Of a stretch of DNA of 64,000 bases, positions 27,299 to 35,962 are shown piece by piece. How positions within the stretch are numbered: position 1 is the first letter of the stretch; each line of letters begins with the position of its first letter. The translations under genes and the position numbers were made by a program. Under the pieces are notes generated by a model. The model worked only from the letters and a program-made list of their open reading frames with translations. It searched no databases and had not been told where the DNA came from. The stretch comes from DIGJ01 sp041821315 (lineage in GTDB: Bacteria; Bacillota; Clostridia; Lachnospirales; Lachnospiraceae): positions 1 to 64,000 of the forward strand of contig JBGUEO010000003.1 in NCBI GenBank assembly GCA_041821315.1. Reading direction: 5' to 3'.

Positions 27299-27699
27299 AA
27301 CATATGAGCAATTTTTTAATTGAATTAGCAGCAATTTTTTTATGTTGCAGTGCACTAACACTTTTATTTTTTCATGGAACCTCTCTTTCAAAATCTTATC
27401 ATTTGATCAAAGAATTCATAAGTTCTAGTGATGTTTTTTATGAAACACAGGGGCGAGTGGATGGACAAAAAGAAGGGGTAGAAGATAATAGTATAGCAAA
27501 ACAAGATCTTATTATAACATTGGTATCTGGTCTTACCTATGATATAGAACTAGATGGAGACTTCTATTTAAAAGACAGCTTTGATTATGCAGCAATTGAT
27601 TGTTCCGTTTTGGCTGATTTTTATAAAAAGAAGTATCTCTATGATGAAACGGGATGCATTCAGATGATTCGCTACACAAGGGAGGGAAGTAACCATTGA
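27295..27699 (+). CDS. Small membrane-anchored protein of the Tad-like operon
   Basis: A 134-residue protein with an N-terminal hydrophobic segment (about 7-27) and an acidic outside domain rich in Asp and Tyr. It was not recognised as a known family. It overlaps the previous gene by ATGA, and its own stop is overlapped by the next start, so it belongs to the coupled series of small anchored proteins. A second ATG three codons later is equally possible. Confidence 0.6.
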   Translation: MKHMSNFLIELAAIFLCCSALTLLFFHGTSLSKSYHLIKEFISSSDVFYETQGRVDGQKEGVEDNSIAKQDLIITLVSGLTYDIELDGDFYLKDSFDYAAIDCSVLADFYKKKYLYDETGCIQMIRYTREGSNH

Positions 27700-28211
27700 A
27701 TACGATTGGAAAAATCATTTCAGTTGTCTTTGCGCTGTTTCTCTTTTTCATCTTACCGATTTTCTATCATGCGAGCAAGCAAGATGCAATCATACAGATT
27801 TTTGTTCAAACAGAAACTAGAAAGTTTGTAGATCAAATACGGTGCAATGGATCGATAAGTGAAGCGATGTATGTGGAGTTTTTATCAGTACTTGATAGCA
27901 CAGGAAATTTGTATGAGGTTACAATGGATCATGCACATTGGATAACAGAACCAAAGGTAGATGATATAGGAAGGGTAACGGGATATTATGAATACAGCCA
28001 AAGTACATATGAGACTGAGCTATTGGAAGTGATTTGTAATGGAGCTGGAATATATCATATGTCTCAGGGAGATTATTTTAGTGTAAAAGTAAATAATCGG
28101 ACGGATACATATCAGGATTTTTTGGAGCACTTTCTTTATGGAAAAAAGACAACAGAGTATCGTATCGTTGCAACTGCTGGGGGCATGATATTAGATGAGG
28201 AGGAGAGATGA
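27696..28211 (+). CDS. TadE/DUF4320-like pseudopilin
   Basis: A 171-residue protein with one N-terminal membrane segment (about 7-26), then TETRKFVDQIRCNGSISEAM. This is close in pattern to the DUF4320/TadE-like minor pilins of clostridial Tad loci, in which a helix is followed by a Gly turn and a second helix. Translation begins at TTG overlapping the previous stop (TTGA), behind GGGAGG. It overlaps the next gene by ATGA. Assignment is by pattern and context. Confidence 0.6.
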   Translation: MNTIGKIISVVFALFLFFILPIFYHASKQDAIIQIFVQTETRKFVDQIRCNGSISEAMYVEFLSVLDSTGNLYEVTMDHAHWITEPKVDDIGRVTGYYEYSQSTYETELLEVICNGAGIYHMSQGDYFSVKVNNRTDTYQDFLEHFLYGKKTTEYRIVATAGGMILDEEER

Positions 28212-29179
28212 AAGTACAGTATTTTGTTATGCTATTTCTTCTTGTATTTCTCTCGTTTTGTGTAAAGTATGATGTGAAGCAAATGACTTTAGTCAAAATT
28301 AGTACAGAGAAACAACGCTACGATTCCATCCTTGAGTCAGCCGTAAATGATGCAGCAGACGTATTGGTTAGCAAGGATCGGGGAAATAAACCAAAGATTG
28401 AAAAGGAACGAGCCTTGGAGACTTTGTTTGATTCCATGTATGCAGGATTTGGAATTCTTCATGATGAGACAGCAAAGCAAGAACTAGAAGAATATATTCC
28501 ACTTATCCTTTTTACGGATCGGGATGGATTCTACCTTTGGTACCATGGAGAATATGAGGAGAATGGAAGATGCATAAGAGGGCGGTTTAGTGAAAAGTAT
28601 CCCTATTCCTATTGCTTTAGGGATCCAGATTATAAAGGGGATACGTATATGGGATTTACGATAGATGATGTGATCTATCTCGTAGAAAACGATACAAACC
28701 TTGTCTCTTATGGTACGAGACAAGATCTTTCATTATCATTCCCTCGTATTTCATTTCTAAAAGATGAGCAGGAATTTGAAGAAATACGCAGAAAAACTAT
28801 GATTCATGCGATTACAGAAACAATCAATACCTACATCAATACCAACAATCTTATTGCTGGTAATTATGGTATTACGTATGAATGTGCAATTCCTTATTTG
28901 GATGATGCTTCTTGGGCACGCACAATCGATGATATTGCTATCGTTGTATTTTTCCAAGGATATCCATATGGAAATCGTATTACAGAGACCTATAATCAAT
29001 ACGAAATCGGAGGCGCTAGAGTAAATAAAAATACGTATTATTACATAAAAAACACAGATGGAACGCTCGTATATCATAGGAATAACTGTGAGGCGTGTAG
29101 CAAAGATCTGATTCCATATGATTCAAAAAGAGAGTGTGCATGTATGGGAGCCTATCCTTGTAAAAAATGTAGACCATAG
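28208..29179 (+). CDS. Anchored pilus-linked protein with Ada-type metal-binding tail
   Basis: A 323-residue protein with one N-terminal membrane segment (about 4-19) and a long outside region of unknown fold. The last 35 residues read Y289-H290-x3-C294 and then GAYPC318-x2-C321-RP. This matches the H/C...PCxxC pattern of Ada-type zinc-binding tails found at the end of some secreted nucleases and surface proteins. Extra cysteines are at 297, 310 and 312. It probably binds zinc or is disulfide-rich. Domain order and operon place (between pseudopilin and coiled-coil protein) suggest a minor or tip component. Confidence 0.6.
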   Translation: MKVQYFVMLFLLVFLSFCVKYDVKQMTLVKISTEKQRYDSILESAVNDAADVLVSKDRGNKPKIEKERALETLFDSMYAGFGILHDETAKQELEEYIPLILFTDRDGFYLWYHGEYEENGRCIRGRFSEKYPYSYCFRDPDYKGDTYMGFTIDDVIYLVENDTNLVSYGTRQDLSLSFPRISFLKDEQEFEEIRRKTMIHAITETINTYINTNNLIAGNYGITYECAIPYLDDASWARTIDDIAIVVFFQGYPYGNRITETYNQYEIGGARVNKNTYYYIKNTDGTLVYHRNNCEACSKDLIPYDSKRECACMGAYPCKKCRP

Positions 29180-29190
29180 GAGGAAATAAA

Positions 29191-30333
29191 ATGCTACGAC
29201 ATTTGACGGAATGGCTAAAAGATGTTGCGGGAATGTGGATGGTGATAGGAATTTTAACGATTTCGTTTCTCGTATTTTCGGCAGCAAGGCAGTTTGGATT
29301 TACTGCAAATCAAAAAATATCCTCTGTTAATCAAGAACTAAATGATCTATCGTTTGAAAAATACAATGGAATTAATTTGACGGGATCTGAGGTAATCAAT
29401 GCAATCAAACGTTATCAGGAAAAACTTCCAGTGACCGTATATACTGGAGAATCGGTTGATACCTATCGGGGAGAATTTAAGCCGGCTGCGAATACACGAA
29501 AAAGCGAAAAATATATCAAACCATCACAGGTATATATAGGAAGTCTTTTAAAAGATGCAGATAAGCAAATCATAGGACTTGTGTTTGCAAAAGAAGGGAT
29601 ACTCTTAACGGACACAAGCTATAAGGAATTACTTTCAAAACTCGTTGGAGCAAATCCAGAAGAGAGTACAATGGATAGTCTAATGGAGCGACTCACCATC
29701 TTAATGGGAAACAAGGATGCAACAATCCTTGCATTGACCAATCAGATTACATCGCTTACTTCAAACGTTGGAAATCTGCAATCGCAAAATAACACATTGT
29801 CGCGCCAGGTATCGCAACTAAATTCACAAGTTACTAGCAGCAAGGCGAACTACACTTCGTTATCTGGTGAAGTTGCTTCTGGCAAAGCAATGATTGCAAG
29901 TTCTATAACCCAAAAAGGTGTAAAGACCGCATCAACGGACTCTTTTTCTACACTTGCAAGTAATATTAGAAAGATAACGTCGGATGGTTTATCCTATGAA
30001 GAATATACCTATGACAACAGTTGGCTATCTGGTGAAGGAATACAATTAACGATTGCGGCACAAAGTGTTACTCCTGAATATGTTGTGATATACAGTAAAA
30101 TGCATATATCTACATCCTATGGGAATTCGAATATTGGATATTACACATTTACCTCAACAAAATATTCAGATGGGCATTATACATCAACAATAACACCTAC
30201 AAGTGGAACTTCAATTGTATTTAGTAACAATCAGATATCGATTAATATTAAAGGATATATGATTTATGCAGGAAACTATTATTTGGATCATCCAGGGACA
30301 ACAAAAGTAACGATTTATGGAACAAAAAAGTAG
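29191..30333 (+). CDS. Anchored coiled-coil protein with tail-fibre-like motif
   Basis: A 380-residue protein. One membrane segment (about 14-32) is followed by a small domain with Y58-x6-G65-S-E-V, shared with the protein at 26903-27298. A Ser/Thr/Asn/Gln-rich coiled coil spans about 185-230 (ALTNQITSLTSNVGNLQSQN). Residues 230-262 (SGKAMIASSITQKGVKTAST and on) match a short motif common in Firmicute phage tail-fibre and surface proteins. A beta-rich Tyr/Ser/Thr C-terminal domain ends the chain. The design is a stalk carrying a binding head, so a pilus-associated adhesin is a fair guess. It is the last gene of the continuous Tad-like operon. Confidence 0.6.
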   Translation: MLRHLTEWLKDVAGMWMVIGILTISFLVFSAARQFGFTANQKISSVNQELNDLSFEKYNGINLTGSEVINAIKRYQEKLPVTVYTGESVDTYRGEFKPAANTRKSEKYIKPSQVYIGSLLKDADKQIIGLVFAKEGILLTDTSYKELLSKLVGANPEESTMDSLMERLTILMGNKDATILALTNQITSLTSNVGNLQSQNNTLSRQVSQLNSQVTSSKANYTSLSGEVASGKAMIASSITQKGVKTASTDSFSTLASNIRKITSDGLSYEEYTYDNSWLSGEGIQLTIAAQSVTPEYVVIYSKMHISTSYGNSNIGYYTFTSTKYSDGHYTSTITPTSGTSIVFSNNQISINIKGYMIYAGNYYLDHPGTTKVTIYGTKK

Positions 30334-30339
30334 TACATA

Positions 30340-30368
30340 TTTACTCAACTGGGTTAATCATATATAAT
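30340..30368 (+). promoter_or_regulatory. Possible internal promoter for the SLH-like gene
   Basis: A perfect TATAAT (30363-30368) stands 17 bases after a weak -35 (TTTACT, 30340-30345), in the only gap of about 100 bp within the locus. Confidence 0.45.
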
Positions 30369-30441
30369 AAATAATGTAAGTATTTGTAAAAAGATTGGTA
30401 GGTTATAGGGCGTAATAATATGGATAAGGGGATAAAAATTT

Positions 30442-31785
30442 ATGAGGAAATGGAAACTAAAATTAGTAGTATGCAGTATTTCAATCGCGTTTGCGATTAG
30501 TATTTGTTCCACTACGGAGCGAGCGTCTAGTATTGCAACGATACCGAATCAGACAGCCGCAACACAAAAGAAAACGGTGGAAACGATACGTACAAATTGT
30601 AGTGTGGGTACTACAGCAAAGTATGTGGCAAAGAAATTAAAGCTTACAATAAGTGGTACAGGCTATAAAGCCTATCGCAATGCTTTGGTGGATGCGCGGA
30701 TTCTTTTGTCAACGGAACTTACCGATACTTCTAAGAGCATCAATAAAGGGGAACTTGCCCTGTTAGCTTCGCGGGTGATGGCATACAAAGAGGAAAAAGA
30801 GAACACCGAGCGTTCTGAGACTATTGTATCAAAGAAGCGTATTTTAGATTTATCGAAACTCGAAGAACCATACAAGTCCAGTGCCGTTTGGGTATTCGGT
30901 GAGGGAGTTATGGTAGGCAGTAGCAACGGGAAATACAGCCAGAGCCGTAAGTTTAAGCCAACGGATACTGTGACTGCCGGAGCGATGAAGTCGGTGATTT
31001 TGAAGGCGCTAGGAAAGAAAGACAGGAGTATTATAAGTCCGGATGGTCAGCTGACGAGGACGACGAATTTGCCAAAGAATTATAAGAAGTACAGTTATAT
31101 ACTGGCTAGCTTCCCGAATAAATTCTATGAGCAGAGATTTCAGTATCAATATCATATTTATCACTATGAACCAGAATATTTGGTGGATTATGTGAATCCG
31201 GTTGATTTGGAACGTTACAAGGAAAAATATGATTTGGAAATACTTTCAGATGAAGTGGTTGATTTATGGGCAGAAAAAATAAAACAAAATTTGACCTACC
31301 GACTCAATTTTAATTACAAAGAAGTAGACAGTGACTGGAGTAATGGGTTACGAAACACTTATTACAAGTCTTATACGGATTATGATAAGTACATCACACA
31401 GGATATTGAAGATTATGTGGAAGTAGCGACAAAAAACAAGGTGATTGTAAAATCAGATAAAATAGTCGTGGAACCATCGACTCTGTATAAAGATGGATCG
31501 AATTTCTATTTTCGGTGTTATCTTCGCTTCAAGGTCACATCGACAACTCAGATTTATGGGAGAAGCACTGGAAAGCAAAGAGAAATCATTTATGCACATA
31601 ATAGTATTGCACTGGATGATTTGGCAAAGGGGAAATGGATTGATGGATACTTTGATATCGGAGTGTCTACTTCAACGGTGAATGATGATGGTTCTACCTA
31701 TGCAGTATCCTCTGACTACTTGGCAAACTGGAAAAAACCAGACTTGAGCAAGTATGAGAGACAGGAAATTTGGTGTTTATATTGA
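30442..31785 (+). CDS. Secreted protein with SLH-like repeats
   Basis: A 447-residue exported protein (signal peptide about 1-28). Residues about 75-195 contain two segments resembling S-layer homology repeats (INKGELALLASRVMAYKE; AVWVFGEGVMVGSSNGKYSQ then FKPTDTVTAGAMKSVILKAL), which bind pyruvylated wall polymers. The remaining Tyr- and Lys-rich region was not recognised. It probably docks a component of the neighbouring machine, or the large protein downstream, onto the wall. The stop lies 10 bases before the next start. Confidence 0.6.
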   Translation: MRKWKLKLVVCSISIAFAISICSTTERASSIATIPNQTAATQKKTVETIRTNCSVGTTAKYVAKKLKLTISGTGYKAYRNALVDARILLSTELTDTSKSINKGELALLASRVMAYKEEKENTERSETIVSKKRILDLSKLEEPYKSSAVWVFGEGVMVGSSNGKYSQSRKFKPTDTVTAGAMKSVILKALGKKDRSIISPDGQLTRTTNLPKNYKKYSYILASFPNKFYEQRFQYQYHIYHYEPEYLVDYVNPVDLERYKEKYDLEILSDEVVDLWAEKIKQNLTYRLNFNYKEVDSDWSNGLRNTYYKSYTDYDKYITQDIEDYVEVATKNKVIVKSDKIVVEPSTLYKDGSNFYFRCYLRFKVTSTTQIYGRSTGKQREIIYAHNSIALDDLAKGKWIDGYFDIGVSTSTVNDDGSTYAVSSDYLANWKKPDLSKYERQEIWCLY

Positions 31786-31795
31786 GGTGACAAAG

Positions 31796-34700
31796 ATGAA
31801 ATACAGTAAATATACAATTATTTTGCTTTTTTCCATATTCGTTTTTTCATCCCATGTGTATGCTTCGGATTCGAGTGATGTAACACTAGACATGGATGCA
31901 AGTGGACTGATTACCATAACAGCCCCTGCCACAACTGCTTCCACAAACACAACGTGGCAGACCATGGGATTTATGATACATAATAAAGACTATGATAACA
32001 TGTCTCCTCAGAAACCCTATGGGAAAATTCTCTTAACGGATGAAGAGTTAACTTCAACAGATGATGTAGATCCTGCAACTGGAATCACAACGACAACATT
32101 TAGGTTCCAGTATGAAACAGTAGAAGATAAATTTGAGAATGCGGATATCAGTTCTGCCACGTTAAATGAGTCAGGAGGGGGCGTTTGGTTCAGTGGAATC
32201 CTTCGAGCGAACTATGCGAATGGTACCTATAGTTCTTTTAAATACTGCTATGATGATATTGCTAATATATCAACGGTAGACTGGCCGGATTATGTCAAGA
32301 AAGATATGAAGAACCGCTATAATATTCCCTTGAGATTTTTTCCTCCAGCGAATACGAGAGTTTATCTCACCACCATGAAATATAGTTCCTCCAATGGGTA
32401 TACACAGGTAAGCAGTGTGCCATTATCAAAAACAGAACGTGTGCATACTACGTTTGCGACCAATACCAGCACCATACCGGGAACCATTACTTCAGAAGTG
32501 ACCAAAAATAAATTATATCTATACCGTGTATACTGGGCACGTTTGAAAGAAGACAAACACGAATATAGCCAAGGAACATATCGAAAGCCACGGGACAAAT
32601 TAAGCATTGATTCTTCTATCAATCCAAATACAAACTGGGAGGGATACAAAGATGCCCTGTACCCGCTCCGAAACCGAAAAGATTTAGGAAGTTCGACCTC
32701 GTATGTAAGTACCGATAAATATGCTCTTGGCTGTAATTTTTATGAAATTGTGTCTGGTGGAATTGAAATCGTCTGTGTTTACAAGAACTATAAAATACCA
32801 GATACCGATGAAGACAAGAATGAGGATTATCTCTATGGGGATATTGAAGAACCTTATACCACAGCCACTATTCAGGCAGATGACCGGTTTAATGAGAAAT
32901 TTAATTCAGAGCAAGGAATCCCTACAACAGAAAGACAATATGTTTGTGCCTATGCGGATGAATATCTTTTACAGTACACATTTGTTCATTATTCCGGATG
33001 GAAAGAGTTCTTGCAATTATCGGGAAGTACCTATGTGGTAGCAAAACGAGCGTACAGTTATTGGAAGATAGAGGATCTTAATGTTTATTCCCTTTCTTAT
33101 GTCCGAGCGTCCAACTATTCACTCCCCAATAGCTCTGTCTACCTAACGCCGACCTCGTATTATACTGTCCCCTCTGTCAATTATCAGGTCTATAGTAGTA
33201 ATCTAGTGGAACCAGTCGGAGGAGGAACCAGTGTAGGAGAATATACGGTTTGGAATGATTCACTTACATTCAATGGTGAAGTTATCATGGACAGTACTCA
33301 TTGTTTTGTATCGACAACAGCACCAAAAAAAATGCCAGAAAGCGGACGTGCCAATGCATATGCCTTGTATCAAAGTAGAAACATCATTGATGCCACAAAG
33401 GCAAATGGAGAGTATGGAAGTGAAGGCGTGATTTGTTATGTCCGTACGACCCACTATGGAGATGATGCGGAAGGAACCAGCGTGACCTATGATATTGATG
33501 ATATCAACGATGTGACGATCCATACACCTGTAATCTGTGATGCGAAAATAGAGGATGTAAGGAAGTATAATCAATTGATCACACCAGATTCGACTGTTGC
33601 CAGTTTGGTATTAGATACGTACTTCGACGTTACCGTCCCAACCTACGGCTACCACTCTACCTTAACAGGATATGGAACCCGTGATTATGCCAAATATACC
33701 GCCAGCCGGGAAGTGAAGTTCCCGTTCGATGTCATGAAAGATGGCAACTATATTGCAGCGGGTACCTGGACAACTACGGGGACAGACATTACATACTATT
33801 TACCGGTATGGGTAGAAGAAGGGCAGTATACCGTGGAATTTCGGAGCCGTTCCATCAATTGCAATGCCAATAATGGGATTACTAAGACAGAAGATCTTGC
33901 TAATACTGATTTTGAGAACTATGTGGCAACCGATACCGTAGACGTAGAAGTAAGTGGAAGAGTATACAATTTAAATATTTATGATGTATCAGATTATCCG
34001 ATTTGGCAGAACGTATTTCGGAAAACAAATTCCTTAGCCTTTACAGGTGTAAACTATACCGTAGGAACAAAAGACAGAAATGGAAATGATGCCATTGACT
34101 GGACAAAGACAGCATATCGTAATTCAAAATACACCTTGCCATTAATGAATGGAAGCCATCCAAGCTATTCAACGATTGGAGCCGTTAAGCCGGGTTATTA
34201 TACGAGATTTTCAGTTGATACGATAGGAAATTATGATGGTGTGGATGATTATATACGTATTGTGCCACAGTTTTACTTTGTGAACGAGAATGGGAAAAAT
34301 CGTGAAGAAGTAGATTTGTATTATACACAAACACAGGAAGCAAGCAATAAAAGAGATGTTTTGGTAAAAGTAGGGAGTGAAAGGGATCAAAAAAATATAC
34401 ATAGCTTAAACCGCAGAGATCCTTACTTAACAGGAACGGGCAATCTAAAAGGTAACACTTGTACAAATGAAATTCAAAAAAATGTATATACCTTGGGAAA
34501 TATCATGATTCCGGATGTTTTGATGAGCTATATTGGAGCGACATCTTATTATCAATCGTTGGTAGAAACAAATAATTCTAATTTCTTATTCAATCAAAAC
34601 AATTCAGTGCAGACATGGATCTGCGAATATTATATTCCATCGAATCTCCACGTATGCCGAAAAAACTATGATGTAGCATCATATGCAATCAATCATAGAG

Positions 34701-34978
34701 GACTATCCTTTTATGAAAGCTTTTGGCGGAAAAAAGGGTATCTTATTGTTAATTTTCAAATTGAAACAATACAAAATAAGGAACGTCATTTAAGTTATAT
34801 GAATACACAAAATGCAGAAATGGGATACTGTAATATGTGGAAGCTAGAAGGGGGTGCATCGTTAAAAGAGGATGTAAAAGGGGTGGTGTTTCTCGTTCAA
34901 GAGGGCGACTATGTAATGTATGAAATTGCACCGAAAAAGGTGGTAACATATGACTATAGAGCGGCAGAAATTTATTAA
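31796..34978 (+). CDS. Very large secreted protein of unknown function
   Basis: A 1060-residue exported protein with a clear signal peptide (about 1-24, cleavage near VYASDSS). The sequence is rich in Tyr, Thr, Ser and Asn with many predicted beta strands, as in surface adhesins or matrix proteins. No sortase motif, SLH repeat, CBM or catalytic motif was recognised, so anchoring is unclear; the SLH-like protein just upstream could hold it. The ATG at 31796 with TGAGGTG was chosen; an upstream in-frame ATG at 31754 lies inside the previous gene and would spoil the signal peptide. It is a candidate exported cargo or cell-surface partner of the Tad-like system. Confidence 0.6.
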   Translation: MKYSKYTIILLFSIFVFSSHVYASDSSDVTLDMDASGLITITAPATTASTNTTWQTMGFMIHNKDYDNMSPQKPYGKILLTDEELTSTDDVDPATGITTTTFRFQYETVEDKFENADISSATLNESGGGVWFSGILRANYANGTYSSFKYCYDDIANISTVDWPDYVKKDMKNRYNIPLRFFPPANTRVYLTTMKYSSSNGYTQVSSVPLSKTERVHTTFATNTSTIPGTITSEVTKNKLYLYRVYWARLKEDKHEYSQGTYRKPRDKLSIDSSINPNTNWEGYKDALYPLRNRKDLGSSTSYVSTDKYALGCNFYEIVSGGIEIVCVYKNYKIPDTDEDKNEDYLYGDIEEPYTTATIQADDRFNEKFNSEQGIPTTERQYVCAYADEYLLQYTFVHYSGWKEFLQLSGSTYVVAKRAYSYWKIEDLNVYSLSYVRASNYSLPNSSVYLTPTSYYTVPSVNYQVYSSNLVEPVGGGTSVGEYTVWNDSLTFNGEVIMDSTHCFVSTTAPKKMPESGRANAYALYQSRNIIDATKANGEYGSEGVICYVRTTHYGDDAEGTSVTYDIDDINDVTIHTPVICDAKIEDVRKYNQLITPDSTVASLVLDTYFDVTVPTYGYHSTLTGYGTRDYAKYTASREVKFPFDVMKDGNYIAAGTWTTTGTDITYYLPVWVEEGQYTVEFRSRSINCNANNGITKTEDLANTDFENYVATDTVDVEVSGRVYNLNIYDVSDYPIWQNVFRKTNSLAFTGVNYTVGTKDRNGNDAIDWTKTAYRNSKYTLPLMNGSHPSYSTIGAVKPGYYTRFSVDTIGNYDGVDDYIRIVPQFYFVNENGKNREEVDLYYTQTQEASNKRDVLVKVGSERDQKNIHSLNRRDPYLTGTGNLKGNTCTNEIQKNVYTLGNIMIPDVLMSYIGATSYYQSLVETNNSNFLFNQNNSVQTWICEYYIPSNLHVCRKNYDVASYAINHRGLSFYESFWRKKGYLIVNFQIETIQNKERHLSYMNTQNAEMGYCNMWKLEGGASLKEDVKGVVFLVQEGDYVMYEIAPKKVVTYDYRAAEIY

Positions 34979-35003
34979 GTTAGGTAAGTCATGAAACGTT
35001 GGA

Positions 35004-35032
35004 TTGACAAAAATGGAAAAATAAAGTAATAT
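35004..35032 (+). promoter_or_regulatory. Promoter of the DUF6440/TetR/CPBP unit
   Basis: TTGACA (35004-35009) and TAATAT (35027-35032) with a 17-base spacer, one of the best promoters in the window. The -10 lies within the left arm of a long palindrome. Confidence 0.8.
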
Positions 35033-35092
35033 AAATGACAAGTGTTATGTAACGAATGTAACGTAATACTTGCGATTTATATTACTTTATTT
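35019..35092 (+). promoter_or_regulatory. 74-bp imperfect palindrome over the promoter
   Basis: Outer arms 35019-35036 and 35075-35092 are an 18-bp perfect inverted repeat. Inner arms 35039-35053 and 35058-35072 match at 12 of 15 positions around a GAAT centre. The outer left arm covers the -10 box and the inner arms start at the expected transcription start. It is a likely operator for the TetR protein encoded 290 bp downstream, though 74 bp is long for one dimer. Confidence 0.6.
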
Positions 35093-35171
35093 AGGTGTGA
35101 GCCAACATATGAAAAAGATGAAACTTATATTGCAAAAAATCGGATGATTTTATTTGAAAGGAAAATGAAAA

Positions 35172-35351
35172 ATGAAAAAAGAGGAACGATTTATCAAAAC
35201 GTATACACAAGGAACTATGAATGTGACGGAAATATGGGTAGATAAAACAACAGGAGTGAATTATATGTATCATGCAAGTGGAAATTCTGGTGGGTTGGCA
35301 CCATTGTTGGATCGAGAAGGTAAGCCAATTATCACAACCGTGGCATATTAA
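35172..35351 (+). CDS. DUF6440-like small protein
   Basis: A 59-residue gene starting MKKEERFIKTYTQG. The middle and end (IWVDKTTGVNYMYH, GGLAPLLDREGKP) fit a conserved family of tiny Firmicute proteins known to me as DUF6440, of unknown function. AAAGGA lies about 10 bases before the ATG. It is the first gene behind the promoter/palindrome and ends 28 bases before the TetR gene, so the three are probably cotranscribed. Confidence 0.75.
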   Translation: MKKEERFIKTYTQGTMNVTEIWVDKTTGVNYMYHASGNSGGLAPLLDREGKPIITTVAY

Positions 35352-35379
35352 GATAATTGTACAATCAAAGGAGACAACA

Positions 35380-35958
35380 ATGCCACCTAAAATTAAAATT
35401 ACGAAAGATAATATTTTAAATACAGGTGTAGAACTTTTGCGCCAAGAAGGTAGGGAAGCAATAAATGCAAGGGATCTTGCAAAACGACTAGGTTGTTCGG
35501 TTCAACCTATTTTTAGAGCGTTTGAATCGATGGAAGCACTCAAAGATTCAATCTATAAACGTGTGGAAGAAGTCTATAACACAAAGATGCTAAATGCTTT
35601 GCAAAGTGAGAATGGAGGCTTTCTTGAAATGGGCTTGACATATATAGAATTTGCTAAGACAGAGCCCAATTTTTTTAAACTCTTATTTATGTCAGATATA
35701 TTTCATCAAAAAAGTACAGAAAACATCGCGGGATCTACAATGGGAGATGATGAGACAATAGAAGAGATATGCGTAATGACAGGACTTAGTCAGAAAAAGG
35801 CACAAAAACTATATACCGGGATATGGTTTACAACACATGGGATTGCCTCCTTGCTTGCAACGAACAGCTGCGAGTATAGCAAAAAGGAAACAAGAAAAAT
35901 GTTAATTCATGTGTTTCAAGGACTCGTATATTCAATTAAAAAAGAAGAAGAGGAATAA
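35380..35958 (+). CDS. TetR family transcriptional regulator
   Basis: A 192-residue regulator. Residues 7-55 form the TetR helix-turn-helix (ILNTGVELLRQEGREAINARDLAKRLG then CSVQPIFRAFESMEALKDSI), with a helical ligand-binding domain behind. The ATG at 35380 follows AAAGGAGA; a long upstream extension of the frame has no homology pattern. It is likely autoregulatory through the palindrome at 35019-35092. The ligand is unknown. Confidence 0.87.
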   Translation: MPPKIKITKDNILNTGVELLRQEGREAINARDLAKRLGCSVQPIFRAFESMEALKDSIYKRVEEVYNTKMLNALQSENGGFLEMGLTYIEFAKTEPNFFKLLFMSDIFHQKSTENIAGSTMGDDETIEEICVMTGLSQKKAQKLYTGIWFTTHGIASLLATNSCEYSKKETRKMLIHVFQGLVYSIKKEEEE

Positions 35959-35962
35959 GACA

